64,000 nucleotides of DNA, taken from the NCBI GenBank assembly GCA_037447655.1, contig JBBHKE010001220.1, positions 1 through 64,000 of the forward strand, read 5' to 3'. The notes beneath the pieces were generated by a model. The model was given only the letters and a program-made list of their open reading frames with translations, made no database searches and had not been told where the DNA came from. The DNA is from Zygnema cylindricum (taxonomy: Eukaryota; Streptophyta; Zygnematophyceae; Zygnematales; Zygnemataceae). Positions within the stretch are counted from its first letter, which is position 1. Every line of letters starts with the position of its first letter. The position numbers and the translations under genes were made by a program. This document shows, piece after piece, positions 35,443-48,114 of the stretch.

Positions 35443-36588
35443 CGTTTTTCAAATCGAGGTAGTTAATTGATCAAAACTGCAGGTTTGTTCAAGGTTCTTT
35501 TGTTACGAAAGTGGATGATTGAAGGGCATCTTTGTTAAAAACTCATTTATTAGTTGGTGACAGTAATCTAGTAACTTGGAGCATTTTTGTAATTATTACA
35601 GATTATCCATTGGGTATTGTTATTCAGCCTATTCTGGGGACATGAAGGATATAAACTTTGATCTGAATAGTATAAATCAATTTCAGTTTTACAACAAGGA
35701 AAATATAGAACTTCTTTGAAGTGATTTAATTTGTTTTGGTCTAAATGCTAGCATGCTGATGCAAATACTAAAACGTAGGGGTTTGAGCATCAGTATTTTA
35801 TTGAAGGTGTATCAGCTATAACCAATTTGCTTTTTGGTCTGGTTTTGAATGATAGGCTGACAACAACACGTTAGATATGGACAGTCACTCTCTCTTAATT
35901 CAGTGGCAACAATGAAGCCTAATCTTCGCACAGTTTTACTCTTTAACTACAAAATAAACAGCATATGCATTTTTCAAAAGACAAGATAAACACAATGGTC
36001 ATCTCCACTTTGATGTTCTTTACGTCCTATGAAGATAGATATTATATAGAATATTTACGGAGTCATAGATAACCAAATTACCCTAGTTTAATCCAGTATA
36101 GATACCCAAGACAGTCAACCATCATATCTAAGTTTTGATGAAGTCTAACAGTCAGCTACAAAAGCTGACTGACAAGTAAAAAGAACCAGCTGCTAGTGTG
36201 CTTATTCTTGCTAAATAAGAATGGAAACCACACTTTCTAAACAATTTCAAACCAGCGCCAGAGAACTGTAGCTTCTCAAAGGGATGGATTTGACTCTTAA
36301 CATCTGTCCTATGTGCTTATTCTCGAAAAAAAATAATGTAAAACCCACTATCAAACAATTTCAAACCAACGCCGAAGAGAAGTGCGGCTTCTCGAAAGGA
36401 TGGATTGACGCTAACGTCTAGTGTAACAAAAAGCTCGTTGATGACTGAGAGAAACAAACAAAAAGGAAAGAAGCTTGTAGTCCACTTTGTGGAACTTGCA
36501 TCACGTGCCTCTGGAGGCTTATGTCGTCATTCAGCTTCACTTTATTTCATGAATTTGGCAAAAACTCGGAAACTCAAACCAAACTTGA
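35443..36588. other. convergent intergenic region
   Basis: It lies between the dioxygenase stop (+) and the zinc-finger gene stop (-). Two copies of a roughly 90-bp segment (ACAATTTCAAACCA followed by GGATGGATT) at about 36238 and 36352 form a local duplication. No gene is seen. Confidence 0.5.
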
Positions 36589-39500
36589 TCACATCAGAGT
36601 AGCGGCCTCCTCTCTTGAAAGTTTGTGACGAAAATGGCACCGATGACCATATGGACATGCCTCTCCCATGGCCACCATTCGACAAAGTTCCGTTTTATAC
36701 CGTGGGTGACGTAGCACCGGCCGTAATTCCTCCACTCCATGTGCAAACTGACTTCCCATGGAAGCCTCCCCCCACATTATCAATCTCGGAAAAGGCAAAA
36801 TTTCAAGAAAAACCACATTCATAATTGAAAGATAAAGCCTGAGCTTTATTAAGAAAGCCCGCCAACAGTAGAAGGGAAACGATCCGAGTACATGGAACAA
36901 AGGAAACGAAGAGCTAGAAAGAAACTGAAAACCGAACGCTACGGTAAGCAAACCTTATGTAAAAAAGCAACAGAACTGGAAAGGGACGAACACACATAAT
37001 TTAAAGATGGTTTTGATTCTGCAAGTTACGCACACCACAAATGCCTCTGGCGGTAACCACATAAGACTTCATTAAAAATAGGGATCAGCATAAAACAGTA
37101 TTGCTCTACCAACTCTTTTAAAGTAAACATCAATGTTCCATCATTTATTTCACAGTTTCGCATACAGCAAATATCATATCAACAATTTGGACCGTCTCCT
37201 CGGCATCAAACAAGCTATCTCCATAAGATAAGTTTGGCTTGTAATAACACACCTGACAACGATCTCCATACGGGCATCTACCCGTTTCTTCCCACTTGTT
37301 ACAGAGCTCGGTTTTGAAGGTGCCTTGGTTAAACACATCCAACTGACTATCAGAGAATTCATCGTCTCCATCAAAACTGACATCCACCTGTAAAACCCGA
37401 CCACATGTCATAGAATCTCCACACTTAGATGTCAACATCCACTGAAAAAACATCAATGATATACACTAATAAAAATGTTTTTAGTGTTTGAACCGTTTAA
37501 CATTAACCACAACGATAGTCGTAAAACAAGTAGCAGCCGAAAAGAAAAACACTTTGCTTAAAACATAACATGACAGAAAGAAAGGCGAGTGAAGAAATGT
37601 TGATATCATATGCCCCAACCTCTTCAATTTGTGCTGGAAGTAGTTGACGACCGAATCTATCACCGGAAACCGGAGATTGCAATCTCGTAGCGACAACTCC
37701 TCCACTTTCCTCCTCTGCAGAAGTAATCCTTTTCCGTGATTGGACAATGGCTAAAGGGCTTCCAGATAAGGGTGCTCCCTTAGATCCCTCGGGAGAAATT
37801 GTCCGTTTTCTCGTTGATACAGTTGCAAGAGAATTTGCACGCAAAGAAATACTTTTAGGTAGAGCACTGACAGGAGATATGGGAACCACTGCAGTAGTGG
37901 TTTCATCAACAATAGTAGATATCTCTTCTGATAAAACTGTGTTACTAAAATTACCAGTTGGAGGACCAAGTCGACCAGCGAGAGGGCCACTTTGACGCCC
38001 ATGTTCCTGTTTAACTTCAACTGTTTGTTTTGCCTCTTTCTTTGCCTCTACGGCCTTCCCACTCTGTGTTGTATCTTTCACTGTGGATGCTCTCTGACCT
38101 ATCACTCCAACGCCGGAAGAACTACCTGACCGTTTTTCCACTGGAAGAATGGTCGTTCCTACTTTCAGCTGGTCCATTGAAGGAGAAAGTTGGGCTTCAA
38201 TTGCATTAGAAATAGAAGGCTGCTTATCTAATTGTGCTGATCCACTCCCACTCCTCTTCTCTCCAAGCGAACCATCCGATTCACGTGATGCCTTACCCTT
38301 TAACTTAGGCACTAGAGGCTGTCTGAACTCCAATTGTTGTTGTTGTTGTTGTTGTGGTTGTTGTTGTAATTGTGGCTGTGGCTGTGGTTGTGGTTGCTCT
38401 AATACCTTTCCTGGTGGCCGGGAAACATTTGGTGGTGTATTTAAAAGTACACTTGATATCGGCGGCTGATGCAGTTGGCTCGATGCTATTGGAGGAGGCG
38501 CCCCCGGCTGGCCAATGGAAAGCCCACAGCGCTCCGCCAGCTTTTGAAGCCGCCTGTCTCTCAATTTGCAGGCCTTCACAAGATCATTGTTGGCGGTTTG
38601 TAAATCTAAGTTCTCCTTGTGTAGCTGCACAGACAACCGATACCGTCTGATAGAAAGTCTTTGAACCAGCTCGCATATTGCTTACAAGGCACCAGCTAAT
38701 ATAGAAAAAGAAAAAAAAAAAGGTAACTAAAAAAATATAGAAAGAGAGGAAGAGGCAGTGAAGCTGGAGGGATGGGAGGGTGGAGCAAAAGAAAAGGGTA
38801 GGGAGAAGAAGAGCAAGATGAATGGCAAGAGTTGTGGGGAAGAGAGACGGAGGGCGAGTGGGAATGGAGATACAGATGACAGGTGAAGGAGAGGGAGAAA
38901 GGAAGAGCCTTGGGAGAGAATGGGGGGAAGGAAAGGAGAGAGAGGGAGAGCCGGTTGTAATAAGAGGCCATGTCTATGTATGCTCAGGAAAAAATAATCT
39001 AAAATCTGACCAGACTCTACAAAATACAATGCAGCACAATTTCAAACATTCTCACAACTGCTTAGCTTGTGGCTTATATATGGGGGCTCACATAGTGGCT
39101 TTCAGGTTTTTAAATTGAGAGCGTTTGTTCAGAGAAGGCACTCACCTGGTAAAGATCTGCTTGCGCTTGTTGATGGCGATTAACCATCGCGTTGTATATT
39201 TCAGCCAGATTCTGAAACTGTGCAGAAAGACGTCCCAATCTACTCTCGAGATCGACTACTTTACGCTGAGATAAACTCTGGAAATCGTCATATCTGCCCT
39301 CTGATGCATCGGGAAATAACAGATCCGCCGTGCTCGCAAATAAACGAGAAGCAGTTGAACCACCTCCACTGCTTGCAAGGTGGAAATACACGTTTAACTT
39401 TTTGCAATCTTTCAATCTACCGTGGTATTTGTATTTTTATGACCAAGGCAGCTCACACTCAACGCTTTAACACTTAAGCTCCAGAAACATAAGACAGAAC

Positions 39501-41206
39501 AATACAAAATAAAAAGCATCACACTTTTGTCCAAAAAGTCTCTGACCTGATAGAAGTCATGCGCGGACTGCCAGTCATTTTTCGAGCAAATTCTTCACTA
39601 AAAGGTTGTTCATCCCAAACTAACGGACGTCGAACCCCGCTATGGGGCCTTAGAGATGCACCCTGCAAAGGACACAACATAGAAGAACACGCCAACACAA
39701 TTGTCAACGATGACTCCCAAAACACAGAGGTGACCAATTCAAACCAAGTTGAGGTTATGCAAAGTTCACCAATTCTAGTCAATACATCAATAGCCTCGTG
39801 AAGGCTACACAGCAACAAACTGAATATCATCATTTAGAAGCTGCGGTGGAGTAGCTGTCAAATTGTGCAAAATCGTTGCCTCTTCGTGCAACATTTTGTG
39901 AACAATGTGAAGGTGGTCGTGCCCTACCTGAAATCCAGCAAGGTGCTGTGCAAGAGCAGTTTCTGCGTTCAATTTGCCCTCAATCGCCCATCGAAGCTCA
40001 GATTCCAAGGCAGCCTGAAAGCACAAATGTTCAGGATTCTTAATCGAAAATTATTAGCAAATCAAACATAAATAGAAAATAAGACGATTTATCCTTGTCC
40101 TAAGTTTACAATCGTTACCTTGCTTGAAATTCAAAGTTTGAACGACTATATTGTGAGGCCAAAGGCAGCCAATTTTTATCTTTCAGCAATGCCTAAGCCA
40201 TACATGTGTATACACTAACGTATTTTTGGAAGAGATTTACCTTTCAAGCTACAGCTATTTTACACGAGTGATGAATGGCCAACACCTGAGATATTTCATA
40301 TTCAATTTCTTAGTCTTCCATGAACATAGAGAGCAATGTCTCAGACTTGCTGCTAATTTATGTTGTATAGTTAATGTTGTATAATTTTAAGTTTCATGCT
40401 GTGTTGAGTGATGCTGTTGATGAGATCCAGTCATTCGTTCCGATTATCTTTCATATTTACAGACTTGCCATAAGTTACACTTATACTCGACTCTGTGGAG
40501 TAGAATAATTTAAGAACAAACCTGAGTGAGCCTGCTCTCGCGTAAATCGCTCTCTAATCGTTCAATCTCTGGCATACATTTTTCGCAGAAATCATCATCA
40601 CTTCCAGCATATTTCTCGGGATCTTCTTTTTTTCCCAGTGGAATCAATATCTGTTCCGGTGTCGGAGTGAGGGATCTTGGCAATCCACTATCATCCGCTT
40701 CATCCGAGACAACCTTATCCAAAGACAGAAACGATGGGAGTATCTTCGGATCCATGTCAGAGACCTTTCTATGTCCTTCTTTCCCGTGTCCTCTCTGATC
40801 AGCATCCTGCACGAGAGAATACTTCGCAGTTGCGATGTGCAACGTGCTCCACAAGTACTCGTGAAGAAGCATTCCACAAAACCCTAAGTCAATCTCACAA
40901 TGTATTCAGCCATGCGAAACATAAAAACAACAAATATTGATCCACGTAGCAAGCTCGGCATGCATGTCAATTGGTCCTTTGATCGTGGAATTGGTAGTCT
41001 GTTGGCTCAAAAAGCTTAGAGCTGGGAAAAAACACTCTTGAACCGTCGTTCTCGGTAAAAGGCTTGCATGGAGGTGTCCGAGAAAGCAGCGGACGACAAC
41101 CGTCCATCGGGTAGTCCGAGAATCCGACGTCCAGCGACACCTTTGCGGAGGGGTCGCCGTTGAGGTCGCCGAGACGACAGTTCAGTTCACACATGGAAGA
41201 GAACAT
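36589..41206 (-). CDS. tandem CCCH zinc-finger protein with long coiled-coil and poly-Gln N-terminal region
   Basis: Eight exons on the minus strand join to about 742 residues: 41206-41036, 40806-40522, 40014-39928, 39662-39547, 39371-39146, 38669-37620, 37387-37253 and 36747-36589. The C-terminus carries two TTP-type fingers: C674-x8-C683-x5-C689-x3-H693 and C712-x8-C721-x5-C727-x3-H731, with an 18-residue linker and the lead-ins FKTEL and YKTEL. This type binds AU-rich elements and promotes mRNA decay; the plant C3H14/C3H15 (CDM1) group is closest. The first finger is split by an intron between Cys689 and His693. Exons 4 to early 6 are predicted helical coil. Exon 6 has a Gln/Pro repeat at about 38337-38400. 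The N-terminal part is much longer than in typical 300-residue plant relatives. Exon 1/2 and exon 6 acceptor boundaries are the least certain; exon 3 may extend to about 39810. Confidence 0.85.
38337..38400 (-). repeat. poly-glutamine/QP repeat in the zinc-finger gene
   Basis: CAA/CAG codons interspersed with CCA encode alternating Gln-Pro, then pure Gln. It is a coding microsatellite and likely length-variable. Confidence 0.85.
38695..38965. repeat. purine-rich tract in intron 5 of the zinc-finger gene
   Basis: About 270 bp strongly biased to A/G on the plus strand, so pyrimidine-rich on the transcribed strand upstream of the exon 6 acceptor. Confidence 0.6.
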
Positions 41207-42697
41207 CGTATAATATTGTAGTTAACAGTTACCAATCGAGACACAGATAACCCCGGAGGAACGGTATCTTGGCTTTTACGCGTACTAATTTATCAGTTAG
41301 CGTCATCCCCAGAATCCCGTACGGTGATAGCTGTTGCAAATGTTGATTGCAATGTTGCGTTCAACCCGTTGTTAAAATCGTTGTGTTTCTCGAGGACAAT
41401 TGAAGTTGTCTATATACAGGTGATTGTTACCACTTCAATGGGCGTTGTGTTGCACCTGGCCATTTAAAACTTATAACCTTTTCAGTGACAGTGTTTTATT
41501 GAATTACTGTACTGTAGCTTTCCCTTGACGTTGGTTGAAGTCATCATTTTTTCAGCCTCCTCCAATCCCGTAAACTTAACCACTTACCAGCATGCAAAGT
41601 ATGCTAAGAAAAGTTAATTAATCGGAGCTTGCTTTGTAATATGTCACAGTTTCAGTTTTTAGAAAGAGGTTATGCTTGTAGAAGCTGGTTGGCTGTTCGT
41701 TATGCACATTTCTACCTATCTTCCAATCCTGGGAAATTCTCATCTTTGTCTTAACCTTTCTTCCAAAATTTCACGTAAAACAAATGCACAGTTCTAAGGC
41801 ACATGTAAATTTTTCCTAGTGTAATATTGCAATTTTTTGAACCAGGAAGTGATCCGTTCATTGCTACTTTGACGAGAGAGCGTGCCTTAGAAATTGGTCA
41901 AATGGAGACTGTTTCATGGAAATATCTTGGGCAAAATTAAGCAGGTAATCAATAGTCACATATATTTCATAGCAGGGTTTTGAGATAACATTACTTTTTT
42001 CTTAAGCTCCCGTGTCCAAACACTCCACAAAACCCAAAGTGTGAAGTAGCAAAAGTCCACTAAAAACATGTGCACAAATTAAGTTAAAAATAATTCAAGA
42101 AACACATGGAACCACATAATTCAATATAAAATGAGAAACCCGAATTGGTATTACAGAACATTGCTCCAACAAAATGTCAAACAAACATTAGAGATACATC
42201 TCCACCACTGAACATATGTGCAGGGATACCTTCTTCTACAAACTTCTATATGTACAAACCCCCAACGAATCCAAACATGTTGATCCAAACATGAGAGCAA
42301 CAGAAGGTCACCACTAAACTCCAGCCTACTTTGCACAATTCTGTGTACACAAAACCTTAACCCCTAACCTAAAAGTGGTATCGTCATCATCAAAAGGACA
42401 TGACCTAGTCCCCCAAACCTAACACATCGCCATTTAGGCCAACTGACTTGCAATAGTCGTCAAGTTCAAAGTACCACCAATGACTTGTAATGGTCACCAA
42501 GTGTGTGAAATTTCCAGAACAAAGTGACACTACCTATGTAACTTCTGCCTGGTAACCAAAACCCTACAGCAATCTACTTCACAATGCAATAACCCACATG
42601 GTCCCGTATCATACATACAGCGACCCTCCTGACTTCAACCTTGCAAAAGAGTATGTTCAACAGCCCATGTTTCACCTTCAGATCCATCTACAAAAAT
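41207..42697. other. intergenic, with one possible short exon
   Basis: Mostly without features. A possible terminal exon on the plus strand at 41846-41940 is listed separately. No repeat ends were recognised. Confidence 0.45.
41846..41940 (+). other. possible terminal coding exon of an unrecognised plus-strand gene
   Basis: A good acceptor (TTTTTTGAACCAG) is followed by 30 codons that read SDPFIATLTRERALEIGQME then TVSWKYLGQN and a TAA stop. The composition is protein-like and unlike the local noncoding DNA. I recognise no family and found no upstream exon. It could be a real last exon of a divergent gene next to the zinc-finger gene, or chance. Confidence 0.25.
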
Positions 42698-45600
42698 TTA
42701 CGTTCGACGAACAACAATGGCCATGATTACAAGGACAACCAGTACAAAAATCCCAGCTGCAGCAGGAGGAACTTCAAGAACAGGTGGTTCGTCATTATCA
42801 TCGGACTTGGAAGAGCTTTGTCCAGATGAGCCCTTCAGAGAGTCCATAAAGCTCGCCATCATGAACTTGAAGGACATGACAGAAGTTGCAAGTTTCTCCA
42901 TCATTTTTTGTATGAAGGCTCTTGGTCCAGATTTTCGGACATTCTCAGGTCCATCCCCAGAGTTTTGCGACGCAGGTCTACCTCCAGGATTTTGAGACTC
43001 TGTTGGAACTGACTTCTGCTCGTCAATCACGCTTGAGCTCTGAACATCATCTAGATCTGCAACAGACTCCAACATGAAGCTTTTAATGGCCAAGTGGAAC
43101 ACAGAAAAAAAAGGCATCACAATAATACACTGAAACTAGCAAGCTACCTCAAATTTAAACTGTTGATTCATTCAGTCCGCACCGCAAAAAATCTTCAAGC
43201 TGATCACACACAAAGCGGAGAATCGTGATGCTCACCTTCAAGAACAGCCTTGGTGTTCTGGCTCATGAAAGCTCGCAGTTCTGGATTTTGTTGAAAGGCG
43301 TTCCACACATTCTTATCCAAGGCCAGAGATGCCACTACCTTCTGCAAGATACTTTCAAACATAGGTTAGAAAAAAATTACATGAAACCCTGGCAATCTGC
43401 TCGCCAAGAAACCTGAACACTTTCACCCACAAAAGCTGATTGTAACAGTCAGACAGAGGCACCAATCTTCCTTTCCAAAGGAGAATTAGAAACCCATTAT
43501 CTCAACAGGTGAAACAAAAGAAAAAAGCATCACCGGGACTATGAGCAGTAGGAAGGTGTCAACAGCACAAGTTACACATATCCACAAGGGTACCCTTAAT
43601 CCACTGAAGCACAGGACACATGGACTCTTGAAAATACTTGGGCATCCACCCATGACAAATAAAACACCTACATCTGGAAGCAACATATGCAAAAGAAACT
43701 ACAGGAGTAAAAGACTTGTAACAAGTTACTTTGAGAATTCAAGTGATACATTGTAATAGATCATTAAAAGCCAACATTCCTACAAGTCAGTCCCTACAAA
43801 TACCTTAGCTGCCTCAGGCTGCTGCTCAAGTAGGTCAATAGCTTCACGAAAAGGACCCATAGAACGAGCCAACATGCTGCTTGTCGGTGCAACAATCCCT
43901 TGAATGCTGAGATAGGTAGATTCAGACGCTCCCATTGCTTCACGAGCTTTCTCAATCGCTTGCTCTGAAGCTACCATGGAAGCATCAGCTTCTGGCCACG
44001 AATGTGGACACGAGTTGTCCGGCAAAGAAGGTTCAAAGTCCACCTGGCCATAGCTTTGCTTCCTGCACATAGTCAACCCTAAAGAGAGATGAAAACAGTG
44101 GAAAGAGGTGACTGCAAAAATCACTTTTGGCAACACCCAAGCATTGTAAAAAGATTGCAAAAACGCTGCCAGGTTATTAAAGGGGAAACAACTGGAGAAT
44201 TCAATAAACTACGTCTTATAATAAACATATGATAAAGCATGCTATTCCTTGCCGAGTTCATGATTAAATCGTACTCTTAATCGAACAGCAAAACCAACAA
44301 AATTATCGCTTCCAAACACTGTTTGACATGACCTTGTACACAGGCTGAAATGCTCACGAGATGATATAGTGCGGAAGGAATCCAAAAGGAATTTCCTTAT
44401 ACAAACATGATGCCTTACCCTTGCAAATATTCAAACACATAGTTTGTCGCCTCAGCAACTTCGGCATCTGCGGGAACTGGTCCAAGGAAGCCATAGTCCT
44501 CCTGCGCTTCCTTCTTCAGTACATAATCCCACTCATCTGATGACGTGGAACTAAACAGCAAACTCGAATGAGTGCTGGAAGCCTTTGGCGATCTTGTAAA
44601 GTTCTGTTATCAAGAAACGTGGAGTCAGAATCATGACATTTGACCTACGACCTACATAGAGAAAGAGCATAACCAGATTCAACAGCATGAATACATCAGG
44701 AAAAACATTAAGTAACAAAACTCTCAATAAAAATGGCGAAAAAAAGTACTGACAGAGATACCTTAGCTGCCTCAGGCTGCTGCTCAAGTAGGTCAATAGC
44801 TTCACGAAAAGGACCCATAGAACGAGCCAACATGCTGCTTGTCGGTGCAACAATCCCTTGAATGCTGAGATAGGTAGATTCAGAAGCTCCCATTGCTTCA
44901 CGAGCTTTCTCAATCGCTTGCTCTGAAGCTACCATGGAAGCATCAGCTTCTGGCCACGAATGTGGACACGAGTTGTCCGGCAAAGAAGGATCAAAGTCCA
45001 CCTGGCCATAGCTTTGCTTCCTGCACATAGTCAACCCTAAAGAGAGATGAAAACAGTGGAAAGCGGTGACTGCAAAAATCCCTTTTGGCAACACCCAAGC
45101 ATTGTAAAAAGATTGCAAAAACGCTGCCATGTTATTAAAGGGGAAACAACTGGAGAATTCAATAAATTACGTCTTAGAATAAACATATGATAAAGCATGC
45201 TATTCCTTGCCGAGTTCATGATTCAATCGTACTCTTAATCGAACAGCAAAACCAACAAAATTATCGCTTCCAAACACTGTTTGACATGACCTTGTACACA
45301 GGCTGAAATGTCACGAGATAATACAGTGCGGAAGGACTCCAAAAGGAATTTCCTTATACAAACATGATGCCTTACCCTTGCAAATATTCAAACACATAGT
45401 TTGTCGCCTCAGCAACTTCGGCATCTGCAGGAACTGGTCCAAGGAAGCCATAGTCCTCCTGCGCTTCCTTCTTCAGTACATAATCCCACTCATCTGATGA
45501 CGTGGAACTAAACAGCAAACTCGAATGAGTGCTGGAAGCCTTTGGCGATTTTGTAAAGTTCTGTTATCAAGAAACGTGGAGTCAGAATCATGACATTTGA

Positions 45601-45873
45601 CCTACGACCAACATAGAGAAAGAGCATAACCAGATTCAATAGCATGAATACATCAGGAAAAACATTAAGAAACAAAACTCTGTCATTCGTATCAATAAAA
45701 ATGGCGAAAAAAAGTACTGACAGAGATTTTTTTTTTTTTTTAAAGGACACCTGAAATTCTTCCAATCTATCAGGACCGTGAAACGCCTCAGTTGCAGCAG
45801 GAGCAGGTGATACGGCTGAAGCAGCAGCACTGGCGGCAACGGCTGAGGCAAGCCGTGGGACAACTCGATGCAT
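42698..45873 (-). CDS. unrecognised tail-anchored protein with an in-frame two-exon internal duplication
   Basis: Minus-strand exons, all GT-AG and in phase: 45873-45751, 45560-45376, 45020-44762, 44603-44419, 44062-43804, 43341-43236 and 43056-42698, giving 491 residues from ATG 45873. I do not recognise the family. Exon 1 is Ala-rich. Exons 2+3 and 4+5 are near-identical 148-codon modules: a Ser-rich part with SSDEWDYVLKKEAQEDYGFL and a helical part with SMVASEQAIEKAREAMGASE. Exon 6 (VWNAFQQNPELRAF) and exon 7 (acidic, Gly/Ser-rich) follow. One membrane segment (AAAGIFVLVVLVIMAIVV) lies just before the C-terminal Arg-Arg-Thr, so it is probably tail-anchored with the bulk in the cytosol. The frame is open upstream to an ATG at 45975 inside the adjacent MITE, which would add 34 residues. 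Confidence 0.8.
43804..44758 (-). repeat. tandem duplication, 3' unit (exons 4 and 5 of the gene)
   Basis: This roughly 955-bp unit is more than 95% identical by eye to 44762-45727. It contains two coding exons, the intron between them and the intron upstream up to CTGACAGAGAT. The breakpoint sits at the donor of the second exon in the unit. Confidence 0.9.
44762..45727 (-). repeat. tandem duplication, 5' unit (exons 2 and 3 of the gene)
   Basis: Partner of 43804-44758. Only scattered substitutions separate the units, plus an 8-10 bp insertion (CATTCGTAT) in the intron at about 45684. The coding parts differ at very few residues (Glu/Asp; Arg/Lys). Confidence 0.9.
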
Positions 45874-45972
45874 TTTGTCAAAAGCAGAAGCAAAGCAATT
45901 GCAGGCAGGGACGAGCAAAGGGTGGGCGAACTGCGCATTCAGGCCCCTAAATATTCGTGAAATGGATAAAAG

Positions 45973-46428
45973 CATAGTTCAAAAGTAGGTGAAAGTACAC
46001 CCATACAATATGCCTATTGTACGTAAAAATACAATATACCCTTAAGACCCATATTGTATTGGCCGCAAAATGAAATAAAATAGTAACAGGGTTGAGTTGC
46101 ACATCGTTCGATAGAGAATTAAACGTCATGTCTAAATTTTGAAAAACATTCGGACAAAAAGTATATTTTTCTGTGAGTTTTTAGGTTTTTTTATTTAAAC
46201 CGTCAGATTTGAAGGATCGGACGGTCTCTGATCAAAGTAGCGACTTAAGAAGGTCACATGAAAAGCCCATAACACAACTTATGATAGGACTATCGTCAGA
46301 TTTGGACAATCGGACGGTCGCTGATAAAAGTAGCGACTTAAGAAGATCACATGAAAAACCTATAACACAACTTACGATAAAAGCGCCGACAAAAGGCCTA
46401 CAATTGAAACGCCTACTTTTGAACTATG
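45973..46428. mobile_element. hAT-like MITE (family H, copy 2) abutting the duplicated-exon gene
   Basis: A 456-bp element with ends CATAGTTCAAAAGTAGG and CCTACTTTTGAACTATG and exact 8-bp duplication GATAAAAG (45965-45972 and 46429-46436). It lies 100 bp upstream of ATG 45873 of the minus-strand gene. Read on the minus strand, its last three bases are ATG, in frame with exon 1. Confidence 0.9.
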
Positions 46429-46456
46429 GATAAAAGTGATGAAAACTGACTGATCA

Positions 46457-47178
46457 GGGTGGACTTGCAGTAGGCGTCTCAGTAATTTTTACGGAAAATT
46501 TTACTGAAGGGCGTGCCTTCCATTAGGTCGCGTCAGTAAACCACTTTTTATTTGCGTGGCTCATTCTGGCTGGTAACACGTAGGTTAATATTAGATGCTT
46601 AAAATCTTGAAAGAATCTTAAAATGCAAGGTCTGAACGCAATATCTGTACGAGCGGAGGTAATACCTGTACCCGCTGAGGAAATATCGGTACCGTCGGAG
46701 GTAATTAATGACTCGTACAGTAATGACTCGTACAGTGGGCATTAAATGTACTACCCAAAATTAAAAAACGCAACGACAAAAAGGCGGCGGCAAACTTTGA
46801 TGGTTGGAGCGTGACGGGATAATTTCGGCGGATTCGCATCCACCCTGGCGGAAGGCAAATGGCCCTTGCGACATGTACGCACATACGCGCGCGCTCATCG
46901 TGGATCTTTTTTACCTTTTCCACGCGGCCTATTTTTAAACGTTCTGTATTCGAGAACTGTCCTCCCTGTGCACGGTCTTAACAAACTGTAGGGTCAGTGA
47001 CGTGGCGTCACGGAGAAAAAGCGTTATTGAATCCGACGGTCCTAATTTACGCCTACAACCTTGGACAATTTTCTGTAATGTTGTTTTCGTTGAAAAAAAA
47101 AAAAATCTGTACGAAACTGTACAAAACGGTACGGCCTTCAGTAAAAAACCCCACTTTTTCGCTAATGGAAGTCCACCC
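46457..47178. mobile_element. PIF/Harbinger-like element (family B, copy 2)
   Basis: A 722-bp element starting GGGTGGACTTGCAGTAGG and ending CTAATGGAAGTCCACCC. The interior matches copy 1 over its whole length, plus a small tandem expansion of TAATGACTCGTACAGT at about 46708. The flanking 3 bp (TCA/TGA) do not match exactly. Confidence 0.8.
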
Positions 47179-48002
47179 TGACTGTGAAAGTGATTGTTGT
47201 ACGGTATCTAAGTACGGCAATGTACTTTAGTGGTCGAATGAAGATTTTCCGAGGTTGGTGTTACGTGTACAGTATCCGCACGGAATTTGCTTTTTATGAG
47301 ATTTCCGTACATATTTAATCACTTTTTTCCAGGAAGATATTTTTGCTTTGGCATTTTCCTAAAAGATTGGAACATAGAAGGGTTCCGTCACAAAAGCCTT
47401 TGCTAGTTGTTACGCCTCTAACCCGTTAGTAAGAGTGTAACTGAGTAACTACAGTATAGAATTAAAAGTACATTACTGTAGTTCAATGCGGACACGCTTA
47501 ACAATGAACAGTTTGTGGGACTGTATCTAGCACATAGAAAGGAAAGAGTTCACAAGCGTATGGTTCTGGCCTCTGGGCTTCTGGCGCGATTATTAGCGAA
47601 TTGTTTCTCATGTGTCGGTTGGCCTTTTTATTTCTGGCTGGGGAGAGAACCCGCGCCTGCGCTGGACTTTTTTCAGTTTTTGATTGTGCGATCCGCTTTT
47701 CTTCACTTCATTTAAAAAGATCCGATTTGACGCGCGGTAAAATCTAAGCCGGTCGTGAGAAAAATAGGTCGGTTTTCAAAAGTTCAAAAGTACAGTAGTC
47801 GATATTTATTATTTTGGCGTGAGGTCGTACCAACGTTTTACAGAATTTGTGCGAATTTGTACCTGCTGACGTAAGCCTTGCGCGGAGCAAAAATAGTGTG
47901 AGCGAAAGTGTTTCCCTTGACTTCATGGCGATTGACGTACAAGAATCGAACATTGGACGAAGGATACGACCGTACAGTACACTATTAAATCTGTACGGAT
48001 AA
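47179..48002. other. non-coding spacer
   Basis: No gene or clear repeat end. The last 35 bp before 48003 (CGACCGTAC...CTGTACGG) also precede the family-C copy at 52489, so the shared repeat is larger than the element itself. Confidence 0.5.
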
Positions 48003-48114
48003 GGGCACTTTGCCATGTAACCTAAACTTTAGTCTTGAAACTTTGTTTTAGCGAAGATTCTCCGTACTACCTTCAGAGCATTCCTATGTAAAGAAATGAA
48101 AAAAAAAAGGCTAA

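Noticed and set aside
37747-38650. Plus-strand frames opposite the zinc-finger gene
   Set aside because: They are the antisense of a 350-codon exon and of its CAG repeat.
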